64,000 nucleotides of DNA, from the NCBI RefSeq assembly GCF_039521325.1, contig NZ_BAAACD010000011.1, one strand, 5' to 3'. Position 1 is the stretch's first letter. Each line of letters opens with the position of its first letter. Below are positions 43,430-51,805 of this stretch, in pieces. The position numbers and the translations under genes are program-made. The DNA is from Clostridium_X cadaveris. Its GTDB lineage: Bacteria > Bacillota > Clostridia > Clostridiales > Clostridiaceae. The notes beneath the pieces were generated by a model that saw nothing but the letters and a program-made list of their open reading frames with translations, did no database searches and had not been told where the DNA came from.

Positions 43430-44062
43430 ATGGGAAAAGCTTTAGGATTAATAGAATTTATAGGATATGTACCAGCCATATGTGCTGCAGATACGGCCTT
43501 AAAAGCTGCAAATGTTGATTTGATTGGAATAGAAAAGGTTACTGGAGGAATTGTAACTGTAAAAATTAGAGGAGATGTTGATGCTGTACAAGCTGCCATA
43601 GGAGCTGCTGAAAATTATGCAAGTAGAATTGGAAGCTTAAGAAGTGTTCATGTGATTCCTAGACTTGATGATGAAGTAGAAAATCTTTTAATGAACAGCA
43701 TTAATACTGAAGAGGAAATTAAAGAGTTAGAAGAAGAGATTGAAGATTTAGAAGAGGTTTGTGAGGATATTTTAGAAGAAACAGAAATTGAAAAAGAAAA
43801 CTTACAAGAAGTTATTAAAGAATCTGAAGTTTTAGCAATCATAGAAGATAGTGAAGAAGTTTCAGAGGATAAAGTAAATGATAACTTAAATAAAGAATCT
43901 TATTTCATAGAAATAGAAGAAATATCTAAAATGAGTGTTAAGGAATTAAGAAAGAAAATAAAATCTTTAAATATTAACATAACTTCTAACAAGCTTAAAT
44001 CTCTAAAGAAAAAAGAATTAGTAGATATATTACTAAAATACAATGAAGAAGGTGACAGTTAA
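43430..44062 (+). CDS. BMC shell protein with acidic linker and SAP-like C-terminal domain
   Basis: Residues 1-85 are a canonical BMC hexamer domain (ALGLIEFIGYVPAICAADTALKAA; DVDAVQAAIGAAENYA; SVHVIPR). A long Glu-rich linker follows (about 90-155), then a basic module from about 162 to the end: MSVKELRKKIKSLNI and LKSLKKKELVDILLKY. This two-helix pattern resembles SAP or Rho-N domains that touch nucleic acid. E. coli EutK also joins a BMC domain to a nucleic-acid-binding-like domain, of a different fold. The ribosome site is weak (AATAGG), suggesting low dose or coupling. The stop overlaps eutE (TAATGG). Confidence 0.8.
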   Translation: MGKALGLIEFIGYVPAICAADTALKAANVDLIGIEKVTGGIVTVKIRGDVDAVQAAIGAAENYASRIGSLRSVHVIPRLDDEVENLLMNSINTEEEIKELEEEIEDLEEVCEDILEETEIEKENLQEVIKESEVLAIIEDSEEVSEDKVNDNLNKESYFIEIEEISKMSVKELRKKIKSLNINITSNKLKSLKKKELVDILLKYNEEGDS

Positions 44063-45540
44063 TGGAGTTTTTAGATAAAGACTTAGTTTCTGTACAGGAA
44101 ACTAGGGGACTTATAAGAAAGGCTAAAGAAGCTCAAAAAAAGCTAGCACTTATGAGTCAGGAAGATATAGATAGAATTGTTAAGGCTATATCTGATGCTG
44201 CTTATGAAAATTCTGAAAAACTTGCTAAAATGGCAAATGAGGAAACTGGATTTGGTAAATGGCAAGATAAAGTATTAAAAAATGTTTTTGCTGCAAAAAC
44301 AGTTTATGATTCAATAAAAGATATAAAGACAGTTGGAATAGTAGAGGAAAATGTTGAAAAGAAATCATTTAAAATAATGGTTCCGGTTGGAGTAGTTGCA
44401 GGACTTATTCCTTCAACAAATCCAACTTCAACTACGATATATAAAGCTATGATATCAATAAAATCTAGAAATGCAATTGTAGTATCACCACATCCAAGTG
44501 CAAAAAAATGTATTATTGAGACAGCTAAGATAATAGCTGCAGCTGCTGAAAAAGCTGGGTGTCCAGAGGGAGCTATAGGATGCATTACAGTGCCTTCATT
44601 GGAAGGAACTAATGAACTAATGAAGAATAAGGATACTTCATTAATTCTTGCTACTGGTGGAGAAGCAATGGTTAGAGCTGCTTACTCATCAGGAACACCA
44701 GCTATAGGTGTTGGACCAGGAAATGGACCGGCTTTTATAGATAAGAGTGCAGATGTTAAGCTAGCAGTTAAGAGAATATTAGATTCCAAAACTTTTGATA
44801 ATGGAACAATATGTGCATCAGAACAATCAATAGTAGTTGAAAAAGCTATGGAAGATGAAGTTGTTAGAGAGCTAAAAGAACAAGGAGCTTATTTATTAAC
44901 TGAAGAGCAAGCAAATCAATTATCTAAATTTGTAATGAGAGCAAATGGAACTATGAATCCACAGATAGTTGGAAAAACTCCACAAGCTATAGCTAAATTA
45001 GCTGGATTAGAAGGAGTACCATCTTGGGCAAGAGTTTTAGTACCAAGAGAATGTCATGTAGGACACAAGTATCCATTCTCAAGAGAAAAGTTAACAACTA
45101 TTTTAACTTTCTTTGTAGAGGAAAATGTAGATGCTGTATTAAGCAGATGTAAAGAAATATTACTAAATGAAGGGGCTGGACATACGTTCTGTATGCATGC
45201 AAATAACGAAGAACTTGTTAAGAGATTTGCATTAGAAATGCCAGTTTCAAGAATGATAGTAAACTCACCAGGAGCTCTTGGTGGAATAGGAGCTACAAAC
45301 AATTTAGTTCCTGCCTTAACACTAGGCTGTGGTGCAGTTGGAGGAAGTTCTACTTCACATAATATAGGACCATTAGATTTAATGAATACAAAAAATGTGG
45401 CTTATGGAGTTAGAGAGCTTGAAGATATTAGAGAGCTAGCTGTAGGTGCTACAAAAGAAGTTGCTACAAGTTTAGACTTAGGTGACAAAGAAGAATTAAT
45501 AAATTTATTAGTTAAGAAGATTATTCAAGAACTTAAGTAA
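44062..45540 (+). CDS. eutE: CoA-acylating acetaldehyde dehydrogenase EutE
   Basis: The enzyme oxidises acetaldehyde to acetyl-CoA with NAD+ inside the microcompartment. The 492-aa aldehyde dehydrogenase-fold protein has an N-terminal helix (VQETRGLIRKAKEAQKKLALMS) and the NAD site PVGVVAGLIPSTNPTSTTIYKA. The catalytic Cys lies in FDNGTICASEQS (about residue 255), and NSPGALGGIGA marks the C-terminal part. AAGGTGACAG precedes the ATG. It partners with EutG, EutD and the shell. Confidence 0.95.
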   Translation: MEFLDKDLVSVQETRGLIRKAKEAQKKLALMSQEDIDRIVKAISDAAYENSEKLAKMANEETGFGKWQDKVLKNVFAAKTVYDSIKDIKTVGIVEENVEKKSFKIMVPVGVVAGLIPSTNPTSTTIYKAMISIKSRNAIVVSPHPSAKKCIIETAKIIAAAAEKAGCPEGAIGCITVPSLEGTNELMKNKDTSLILATGGEAMVRAAYSSGTPAIGVGPGNGPAFIDKSADVKLAVKRILDSKTFDNGTICASEQSIVVEKAMEDEVVRELKEQGAYLLTEEQANQLSKFVMRANGTMNPQIVGKTPQAIAKLAGLEGVPSWARVLVPRECHVGHKYPFSREKLTTILTFFVEENVDAVLSRCKEILLNEGAGHTFCMHANNEELVKRFALEMPVSRMIVNSPGALGGIGATNNLVPALTLGCGAVGGSSTSHNIGPLDLMNTKNVAYGVRELEDIRELAVGATKEVATSLDLGDKEELINLLVKKIIQELK

Positions 45541-45723
45541 TCTTCATTAGATATAGATTAAAAGATTCAAAGTGATTAATATGTTTTAGCTTTGAGAAAT
45601 TCAAATCTTAAGGCTAAGGCAATATTAAAAGTCTAAGAAAATTCTTTAGACTTATAGATAAAGATAAAGTTAAAACAATTTAGTTAAAAATTTTAAAAAG
45701 GATATTTTTAGGAGGAATTTATT
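45541..45723 (+). other. Spacer before eutM with a small inverted repeat
   Basis: No gene is present. AAGTCTAA (45630-45637) and TTAGACTT (45647-45654) form an 8-bp stem without a T-run, perhaps a processing or stability site that lifts eutM dosage. AGGAGGA lies at 45710-45716 before eutM. Confidence 0.5.
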
Positions 45724-46014
45724 ATGGCAAACGCAAACGCATTAGGTATGATTGAAACTAGAGGATTAGTAGGAGCAATAGAAGCTGCTGACGCAATGGT
45801 TAAGGCTGCAAATGTTCAATTAGTAGGAAAAGAACAAGTTGGTGGAGGATTAGTAACTGTTATGGTTAGAGGAGATGTTGGAGCTGTTAAAGCAGCAACT
45901 GACGCTGGAGCAGCAGCTGCTGAGAGAGTTGGAGATTTAGTATCAGTACATGTAATCCCAAGACCACATTTTGAAGTGGATGCTATACTACCAAAGTCAC
46001 CAAAAGCTGAATAA
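45724..46014 (+). CDS. eutM: Major microcompartment shell hexamer EutM
   Basis: This 96-aa single-BMC protein makes the main shell facets. It reads ALGMIETRGLVGAIEAADAMVKAANVQLVGKEQVGGGLVTVMVRGDVGAVKAATDAGAAAAERVG, the PduA/EutM consensus with pore loop at VGGGL. It has the best ribosome site in the locus (AGGAGGA) and its own spacer upstream, fitting the high level expected of the bulk shell protein. Confidence 0.96.
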   Translation: MANANALGMIETRGLVGAIEAADAMVKAANVQLVGKEQVGGGLVTVMVRGDVGAVKAATDAGAAAAERVGDLVSVHVIPRPHFEVDAILPKSPKAE

Positions 46015-46169
46015 TAAAAAGTTGTAATTAGGGGTTGCATAAATAGTTTTTTACTAAGGGATAATTTATCCTTTGTAAATTAATCTGCTTTATATAATAT
46101 TAATAAAGAGTCGATTAAAATAAAACTTTTGTGCACTCCCTTTATACATCTAATAGGGGATGTGATAAA

Positions 46170-46946
46170 ATGGCTGTTTTGACAGAAGGTGAGGTAAGAA
46201 AAAGATTAAGCAGAGAAGACTTAAAATCTGTAAAAGAATTTAAGGTAGTTAAAGGAGAAATAATAACTCCATCTGCAAAGTCTTATTTGGCTGAACATAA
46301 TATAAGCTTAGTTTATATTAATTCTAATGAAGAAAAATTAGATAAAAAAGTAGAAACTAAAGAAATAATTAGAGAAGTTGTTAGAGAAAAAGAATACAAG
46401 TATGAAACTGTTTTTGGAGCAAAGTTAGATGAAAAACCAGAACATATGACACATCTAACAGGAAATCTTCTTGTATTTAAAGATCATAAGAGAATAATAT
46501 TTAGAGGTAAGATAGACTCTCTTGAAGCGAGAATTGTTGAAACTCAAGTTCTCTGTCACAAACAGGGAATGAACAAACTTGTAGAGGATCTTCAAGAAAT
46601 ACTAACTCTTATAGGTAGAATATTAAGATGTGAGGTTTTAAGTGAACCTTTAGAGGATTTTGTTCTTCAAGGAATGACAGAAAAGGATCTTAGAGAAAGA
46701 TCACATAACCCCAAGAAATACTTTGGTATAGGACATGAAATGCCAACTTATGAGATGGGTGAAATAGTGTCTAAATTAAATGTTTTAAGAACTTTAACTA
46801 GAGAAACAGAACTTTCAGCATATGAGGCTTTTAAAGGTGAATATGGACAGGTTGAGAGAGAAGATTTAATTAGAACATTGAATAGGCTATCCTCAGTATT
46901 TTGGATTATGATCTTTAAAGTTAGAACAGGAAAGTACGAGAAATAG
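46170..46946 (+). CDS. eutT: Corrinoid adenosyltransferase EutT
   Basis: EutT makes adenosylcobalamin from cob(I)alamin and ATP for EutBC. The 258-aa protein has an N-terminal LTEGEVRKRLSREDL and ITPSAKSYLAEHNISLVYI segment. The helical adenosyltransferase core follows: MTHLTGNLLVFKDHKRIIFRGKIDSLEARIVETQ, and ELSAYEAFKG. ATG 46170 lies behind AGGGGATG; an in-frame GTG at 46131 has no ribosome site. It is consistent with a local cobalamin economy together with the surface scavenger upstream. Confidence 0.9.
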   Translation: MAVLTEGEVRKRLSREDLKSVKEFKVVKGEIITPSAKSYLAEHNISLVYINSNEEKLDKKVETKEIIREVVREKEYKYETVFGAKLDEKPEHMTHLTGNLLVFKDHKRIIFRGKIDSLEARIVETQVLCHKQGMNKLVEDLQEILTLIGRILRCEVLSEPLEDFVLQGMTEKDLRERSHNPKKYFGIGHEMPTYEMGEIVSKLNVLRTLTRETELSAYEAFKGEYGQVEREDLIRTLNRLSSVFWIMIFKVRTGKYEK

Positions 46947-46955
46947 GAGGAAACT

Positions 46956-47591
46956 ATGGACAATCTATTACATGACATCATAGAGGAAGTAGTTAGAAGA
47001 GTTAAGGATGAGGCTTTTATAGAAGTTGAGGCTTCAGGTAGACATGTTCATTTGACTCAAGAACATATAGAGATATTATTTGGAGAGGGATATAAGCTTA
47101 CTAGAATAAAAGATTTATCTCAACCAGGTCAGTATGCTTGCAAAGAGAGAGTTACTATATCAGGACCTAAAGGTAGAATAGATAATGTTGTGGTTTTAGG
47201 ACCAGCTAGAAAGGAAACTCAAGTAGAAGTTTCACTTACAGATACTCTAGCAATAGGGTCTAAACCTCCAGTTAAACTAAGTGGAGATTTAGATAATACT
47301 GAAGAAATAACAATTTCAACAGATAGAGCTTCTATATCTTTAAATAGAGGATTAATGGTAGCTAAAAGACATATACACATGACACCAGAAGATGCAAGAA
47401 AATTTCAAGTTAGTAATAACGAGAGTGTAAAAGTTAAGGTATTAGGAAAAAGACCTTTAATATTCGATGATGTTATTGTGAGAGTTAGCAAGGATTATAG
47501 AACATTCATGCATATTGATTACGATGAGGCAAATGCATGTGGATTTTCAAAGGGTACTTTTGCTTTAATAGTTGGAAAAGACGAAAAATAA
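46956..47591 (+). CDS. eutD: PduL-type phosphotransacylase EutD
   Basis: The enzyme converts acetyl-CoA to acetyl phosphate, leading to ATP. The 211-aa protein is PduL-like, with two related halves bearing the zinc ligands: ASGRHVHLTQEHI (about 29) and AKRHIHMTPEDARKF (about 140). Between them lies VVVLGPARKETQVEVSLTD. The N-terminal helix (LLHDIIEEVVRRVKDEA) resembles a cargo-targeting peptide. AGGAGG precedes the ATG; the gap from eutT is 9 bp. Confidence 0.92.
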   Translation: MDNLLHDIIEEVVRRVKDEAFIEVEASGRHVHLTQEHIEILFGEGYKLTRIKDLSQPGQYACKERVTISGPKGRIDNVVVLGPARKETQVEVSLTDTLAIGSKPPVKLSGDLDNTEEITISTDRASISLNRGLMVAKRHIHMTPEDARKFQVSNNESVKVKVLGKRPLIFDDVIVRVSKDYRTFMHIDYDEANACGFSKGTFALIVGKDEK

Positions 47592-47643
47592 TAATCTAAT
47601 ATAAGTCAAAAGAAACCTCTAAGTGGAAGGGGGTAAAAATAAT

Positions 47644-48333
47644 ATGGATTATGAAAAGTTAATTGAATTTTTAGTAGATGAAATTTACAAAAAGATTCAA
47701 GCTGAAGACAAAAAGAGTAATTATTTGGAAAAGAAAAAGTCTATTGTTGTAATGGGAGAGAGTGATGTTGATTTTTATAAAAAAGCATTAAAAGAATTTG
47801 ATATCAATCCATTAACATCAGAATGTAAAGACTGTGATATATTACTTATATCAAAGCTTTGCATTAAGGGACTCAGCAATATATCTCAAGGAACATGTAC
47901 AACAAAGTCAGAAAAATTTGCCTTAGAAATGCTTTTAAAGGGTAAAAAAGTTTATATTCTTGAGGATGGTATTGAGTACAGAAAGTATAAAAATACAGCT
48001 CCAAAGGTTTTATATAATAAATACATTAAATTTGAAGAAAATCTTTTATCTTATGGGATAGAAATTATAAATGATTTAAATAAGATTTCAATAGAAAGCA
48101 AGGAACAAAAAATTTCTTTTAATGGAATCAAAGAAGAGAAGGATTTAGAATCTTCCATTGTTGCAGATGAGATAACAATAAATCTTTCAAATAAGAAATT
48201 AGTATCAGAAAGTGATTTGAGAAAGCCTCATATAAATGGAGTGAAAACATTAATACTTGATAAGAAGGCTATACTTACTCCACTAGCAAAGGACTATATA
48301 CGTATAAATAATTTAAATGTTGTACTTTCTTAA
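47644..48333 (+). CDS. Unknown ethanolamine-locus protein with cargo-type N-terminus, 229 aa
   Basis: I cannot name this family securely. The N-terminus DYEKLIEFLVDEIYKKIQAE is an amphipathic helix like the targeting peptides of EutC, EutD and EutQ. The middle (SIVVMGESDVDFYKKAL; CDILLISKLCIKGLSNIS; GKKVYILEDGIEYRKY) looks like an alternating alpha/beta, flavodoxin-like fold. The C-terminus SESDLRKPHINGVKTL and ILTPLAKDYIRINNLNVV matches the N-terminal segment of EutT (ITPSAKSYLAEHNI). ATG 47644 follows AAGGGGGT. It is probably a lumen protein, perhaps for cofactor handling. Confidence 0.72.
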   Translation: MDYEKLIEFLVDEIYKKIQAEDKKSNYLEKKKSIVVMGESDVDFYKKALKEFDINPLTSECKDCDILLISKLCIKGLSNISQGTCTTKSEKFALEMLLKGKKVYILEDGIEYRKYKNTAPKVLYNKYIKFEENLLSYGIEIINDLNKISIESKEQKISFNGIKEEKDLESSIVADEITINLSNKKLVSESDLRKPHINGVKTLILDKKAILTPLAKDYIRINNLNVVLS

Positions 48334-48349
48334 AGTGACTAGATTCTTT

Positions 48350-48417
48350 AAAATATGGATGATTTTTGTTTAAATGGACAATAGGCTGTAAGATTCATCC
48401 ATATTTTGGTTTTGTTT
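48350..48417 (+). terminator. Long hairpin between the unknown protein and eutN
   Basis: AAAATATGGATGA (48350-48362) pairs with TTCATCCATATTTT (48394-48407) across a 31-nt loop, followed by GGTTTTGTTT. It could attenuate transcription into eutN. The 48418-48521 rest holds no gene. Confidence 0.55.
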
Positions 48418-48521
48418 AAGCGACTCATTATCAACATACCTTCATGGTAATAGGTTAAGTTTATCAAATTAAAGATGTAGAGTTTAATTTAAGAAAGTGA
48501 AGAATTAGGAGTGAAAGTATT

Positions 48522-48788
48522 ATGCAAATAGGGAGAGTAGTAGGAAATGTTTGGGCAACTAGAAAAGATGAAAAACTAAATGGCCAAAAGTTTTTAATAG
48601 TAAAGATTCTTATAAGTAAAGATAAGGAAAAAGAAGGCTTATTTGTGGCTGCTGATAATGCTGGTGCTGGAATTGGAGATACTGTTCTTATAACTAATGG
48701 AAGTGCTGCAAGGCAATCAATTGGTAATAAAGAAATTCCTATAGATGCTACTATAGTTGGTATTGTAGATTCTATAGATATTGAATAG
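48522..48788 (+). CDS. eutN: Microcompartment vertex protein EutN
   Basis: This 88-aa CcmL/EutN-family protein forms pentamers that close shell vertices. It reads MQIGRVVGNVWATRKDEKLNGQKFLIVKI, then AADNAGAGIGDTVLITNGSAAR and IDATIVGIVDSIDI, the full family pattern. TTAGGAGTG precedes the ATG. Complete. Confidence 0.95.
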   Translation: MQIGRVVGNVWATRKDEKLNGQKFLIVKILISKDKEKEGLFVAADNAGAGIGDTVLITNGSAARQSIGNKEIPIDATIVGIVDSIDIE

Positions 48789-48829
48789 TATTAAATAAAG
48801 AGAAATACTTAAACTTTGGAGGTATTAAT

Positions 48830-49384
48830 ATGAATAAAAGCATAGGAGCTTTAGAGTTTAGAAGTATCAGCAAAGGTATTGAGGTTTCAAATGAGGTTGT
48901 TAAAAAAGCTTTTGTAGAGATTTCTTACCTTAAAAGTATTTGTCCGGGAAAATTCTTTTTAATCGTTAATGGGGATGCTGGAGAGGTCAAGGAAGCTATA
49001 GAATTTGGAAAAAGAATTGGAGAGAAATATTTAGTTGGAAGCTTTATTATAAATTCTGTTCATGATGATATAATAAACGCTCTTAAAGGAAAATATTTTC
49101 AAAAAAACATAGAAGATAAAGCCATTGGAATAATGGAAACAGGAAAGGTTTCTTCAGGTATATTAGCTTTAGATAAAACATTAAAAAGCAGTGAAGTTAA
49201 CTTAGTTAAGCTTCAACTGGCTTTTGGAATTGGCGGAAAGCTTGTATACATAGTCACAGGAGATTTAAGTAGTGTAGAAAATGGAATGAGAGAAGGAGAA
49301 GCTGTATTGCCTGAAAAGGATATTATAAATGTTTCTATAATTCCTTCCGTACATAGTGAGATAGCAAAAAATTTAATTAAATAA
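48830..49384 (+). CDS. Tandem-BMC shell protein, PduT-like
   Basis: The 184-aa protein contains two BMC domains (about 1-90, SIGALEFRSISKGIEVSNEVVKKA; about 96-184, AIGIMETGKVSSGILALDKTL). Cys in LKSICPGKFFLIVNGD (residue about 38) lies at the pore position where PduT trimers hold a 4Fe-4S cluster. So it may be an electron-carrying shell component. Canonical enteric eut loci lack PduT. GGAGG precedes the ATG. Confidence 0.82.
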   Translation: MNKSIGALEFRSISKGIEVSNEVVKKAFVEISYLKSICPGKFFLIVNGDAGEVKEAIEFGKRIGEKYLVGSFIINSVHDDIINALKGKYFQKNIEDKAIGIMETGKVSSGILALDKTLKSSEVNLVKLQLAFGIGGKLVYIVTGDLSSVENGMREGEAVLPEKDIINVSIIPSVHSEIAKNLIK

Positions 49385-49433
49385 ATTTATGAGAAATTAT
49401 TAAATCTATATTTTGAGAATGAGGGGGAAGAAA

Positions 49434-50531
49434 ATGAATATCAATGAAGTAATTGTATTTATTATGGCTATATGTATGGCTTTAGGAGCCATAGATAAGT
49501 GTTTAGGAAACAAATTTGGAATAGGTGAGAAATTTGAAGAAGGTATTATGGCAATGGGATCATTAGCATTAGCAATGATTGGAGTTATATGTTTAGCACC
49601 AGTACTTTCTGACGTTTTAGGACCAATAGTAACACCATTATTTAATGCTTTAGGAGCAGATCCAGCAATGTTTGCAGGTTCAATTCTTGCAAATGATATG
49701 GGAGGAGCACCTCTTGCAGCTAGTTTAGCACAAGATCCACAAGCTGGAATGTTCAGTGGTTTAATTATAGGAGCTATGATGGGAGCTACTATAGTATTTA
49801 CAATACCAGTATCATTAGGAATTATAGAAAAGAAAGATCATAAATTTTTAGCAACAGGAATTTTAGCAGGAATAATAACTATACCAGTAGGAGCTCTTGT
49901 TGGAGGTTTAGTTGCCGGTTTCCCAATAATGATGGTTATTAAAAATTTAATTCCAATAATATTATTTGCAATTTTAATAGCTATAGGCTTAGCATTTGCA
50001 GAAAAAGCAATGATAAAGGGATTTAATATTTTCGGTAAGATAGTTGTTATAATTATAACTTTAGCTTTAGCGTCAGCTATTATAGAAGCCTTAACAGGAA
50101 ATGTTATAATACCTGGAATGGCACCAATAAATGAGGGAATAGAAATAGTTGGAAATATAGCTATAGTTTTAGCAGGAGCATTCCCATTAGTTTATATAAT
50201 TACTAAAGTATTTAAGAAACCTTTAATGGGTCTTGGAAAAATATTAGGAATGAATGAAATAGCTGCAGCAGGTATGATTGCTAGTTTGGCAAATAATATT
50301 CCAATGTTTGGTATGCTAAAAGATATGGATGATAGGGGAAAAATAATAAATGTTGCATTTGCAGTATCAGCTTCTTTTGTATTAGGAGATCATTTAGGAT
50401 TTACAGCTGGATTTAATTCAGAAATGATATTTCCTATGATAGCTGCTAAGTTAGTTGGTGGAATTACAGCAGTTATTCTTGCAATGTTTATAGCAAATAA
50501 AACTTTAGGAAAAACAGAGGAGGCTAAATAA
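49434..50531 (+). CDS. eutH: Ethanolamine transporter EutH
   Basis: This 365-aa membrane protein has about ten to eleven helices and carries ethanolamine into the cell. It reads INEVIVFIMAICMALGAIDKCLGNKFGIGEKFEEG and contains GADPAMFAGSILANDMGGAPLA, LGDHLGFTAGFNSEM and SLANNIPMFGMLKDMD, all EutH signatures. ATG 49434 follows GAGGGGGAAG; an upstream in-frame TTG lacks a ribosome site. The eutQ gene begins 2 bp later. Confidence 0.94.
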   Translation: MNINEVIVFIMAICMALGAIDKCLGNKFGIGEKFEEGIMAMGSLALAMIGVICLAPVLSDVLGPIVTPLFNALGADPAMFAGSILANDMGGAPLAASLAQDPQAGMFSGLIIGAMMGATIVFTIPVSLGIIEKKDHKFLATGILAGIITIPVGALVGGLVAGFPIMMVIKNLIPIILFAILIAIGLAFAEKAMIKGFNIFGKIVVIIITLALASAIIEALTGNVIIPGMAPINEGIEIVGNIAIVLAGAFPLVYIITKVFKKPLMGLGKILGMNEIAAAGMIASLANNIPMFGMLKDMDDRGKIINVAFAVSASFVLGDHLGFTAGFNSEMIFPMIAAKLVGGITAVILAMFIANKTLGKTEEAK

Positions 50532-50533
50532 TT

Positions 50534-51007
50534 ATGGAAAACCTAAGTAAAGAATTATTAGAAAAACTAGTAAGGCAAATAATTGAGGAAAAGCTTGCTG
50601 GCACATGTAATAATGATTCAGTTGACTTTATAAGAAATAAAGATAAAAGCGGAATAATGTCAATTAAGCTTCCAACAGTTAACGTTGATGAATCAAACAG
50701 GTTAGACACTGGAAAATCAGGAGATGTTGTTTACACTAAGGACGTATTTACATTAGAAGAAAGTCCAAGATTAGGTGCTGGAATAATGGTAATGAAAGAA
50801 ACCACTTTTGATTGGACTTTAAATTATGACGAAATTGACTATATCATAGAAGGTCATCTAGATATTATAATAGATGGAAGAAAGGTTTCAGCAGATGCTG
50901 GGGAAATTATTTTAATACCTAAAGGATCAAAGATTCAATTCTCAGTTCCGAATTATGCTAGATTTATGTATGTAACTTATCCAGCTGATTGGGCAAGCCA
51001 AGCATAA
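50534..51007 (+). CDS. eutQ: Cupin-family EutQ
   Basis: EutQ is a cupin linked to acetate-kinase activity and microcompartment assembly. The 157-aa protein has an N-terminal targeting-like helix (LLEKLVRQIIEEKLAG) and a cupin barrel: GAGIMVMKETTFDWTLNYDEIDYIIEGHLDIIIDG, then AGEIILIPKGSKIQF. AGGAGG is upstream. It is the last gene of the locus; a terminator follows. Confidence 0.93.
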   Translation: MENLSKELLEKLVRQIIEEKLAGTCNNDSVDFIRNKDKSGIMSIKLPTVNVDESNRLDTGKSGDVVYTKDVFTLEESPRLGAGIMVMKETTFDWTLNYDEIDYIIEGHLDIIIDGRKVSADAGEIILIPKGSKIQFSVPNYARFMYVTYPADWASQA

Positions 51008-51026
51008 TAGATTTAAAGTTTTAAAA

Positions 51027-51066
51027 ATAGAGTTTGCTTTTCAATAAAAGTAAGCTCTATTTTTAT
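51027..51066 (+). terminator. Intrinsic terminator of the ethanolamine block
   Basis: AAATAGAGTTTGCTTTT pairs with AAAAGTAAGCTCTATTT (with a T-G pair) around a short loop, followed by TTATA. It lies 20 bp behind eutQ. Confidence 0.8.
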
Positions 51067-51152
51067 ACTATGACAGTTAAACTTTAATTAAATCGAATAA
51101 TTTGGTATTAATTAAAGTTGAATTTTCATATGTTTATACTATAGAGAAATGA

Positions 51153-51536
51153 GAGAGTCTCTTTGTAGGATACCGATACTATGGATACCTATAATAAGCC
51201 TGTACAGTTTGCATCTGGATATGGATTATCATGTACAACTTTTGAATACTCAGATATAAAGTTAAGCACATATAATTTTATCAGTGGCACCATGGAGGTC
51301 ATTTTTAAGATAAAGAATGTAGGCTCAAGAAGAGGAAAGGAAGTTGTCCAAATTTATGTTCAAAATCCTGAAGGCAACTATCTAAGACCTTTAAAAGAGC
51401 TACATGGCTTTGCAAAAGTTTTAATAGAGCCTGGAGAGCAGAAAGAGATTACAATCAATCTTGATGAGCGCAGTTTCAGTATTTATGACGAGCTAGAAAA
51501 GAATTTATAATGCCAACAGGTAATTATAAAGCGTAA
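51153..51536 (+). pseudogene. Remnant of a GH3 beta-glucosidase (C-terminal Fn3-like domain)
   Basis: The fragment reads ESLFVGYRYY, then after one extra base near 51183 continues in another frame as NKPVQFASGYGLSCTTFEYSDI and the Fn3-like domain VGSRRGKEVVQIYVQN to FSIYDELEK. A second shift near 51500 leads to FIMPTGNYKA. The catalytic barrel and all 5' sequence are missing. Two frameshifts and truncation make it a clear relic, lying between the eut locus and repeat copy B. Confidence 0.75.
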
Positions 51537-51625
51537 ATATAGGATTGATGAAAATGAATATGATAGGATGATAAATGAGATAGAAGAAAAAAGTAAAGTA
51601 AAACTTAGATAGAGAATCTTACAAA

Positions 51626-51805
51626 AGAGGATATAACTCAATATATGTTATATCCTCTTAGCAATTATATAATCAGGAGAGGGGAATCTCCCTTTCTGTT
51701 ATTAGCATATTTTATGAATTAAAAAAACGTATTAGCTATAATATGGGGTAATAGCTAATACAAAGGTTAGAATTAAATGATATTTCAAATTACTATATTA
51801 TACTA
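51626..51805 (+). repeat. Three-hairpin repeat, copy B (right of the ethanolamine locus)
   Basis: Same order as copy A: AGAGGATATAAC / GTTATATCCTCT stem, GGAGAGGGGAATCTCC stem, and GTATTAGCTAT / ATAGCTAATAC stem, then TTTCAAATTACTATATTAT. It differs by scattered substitutions and an insertion of about 15 nt (GTTATTAGCATATTT region). Orientation is the same as copy A. No coding frame spans it. Confidence 0.78.

Noticed and set aside
48378..48417. A possible fourth EutV site (ACA-ATAGGC-TGT) inside the hairpin before eutN
   Set aside because: The stem is only three base pairs, there is no clear P1 partner and it sits in a terminator loop, not overlapping a terminator arm as in the three good sites.
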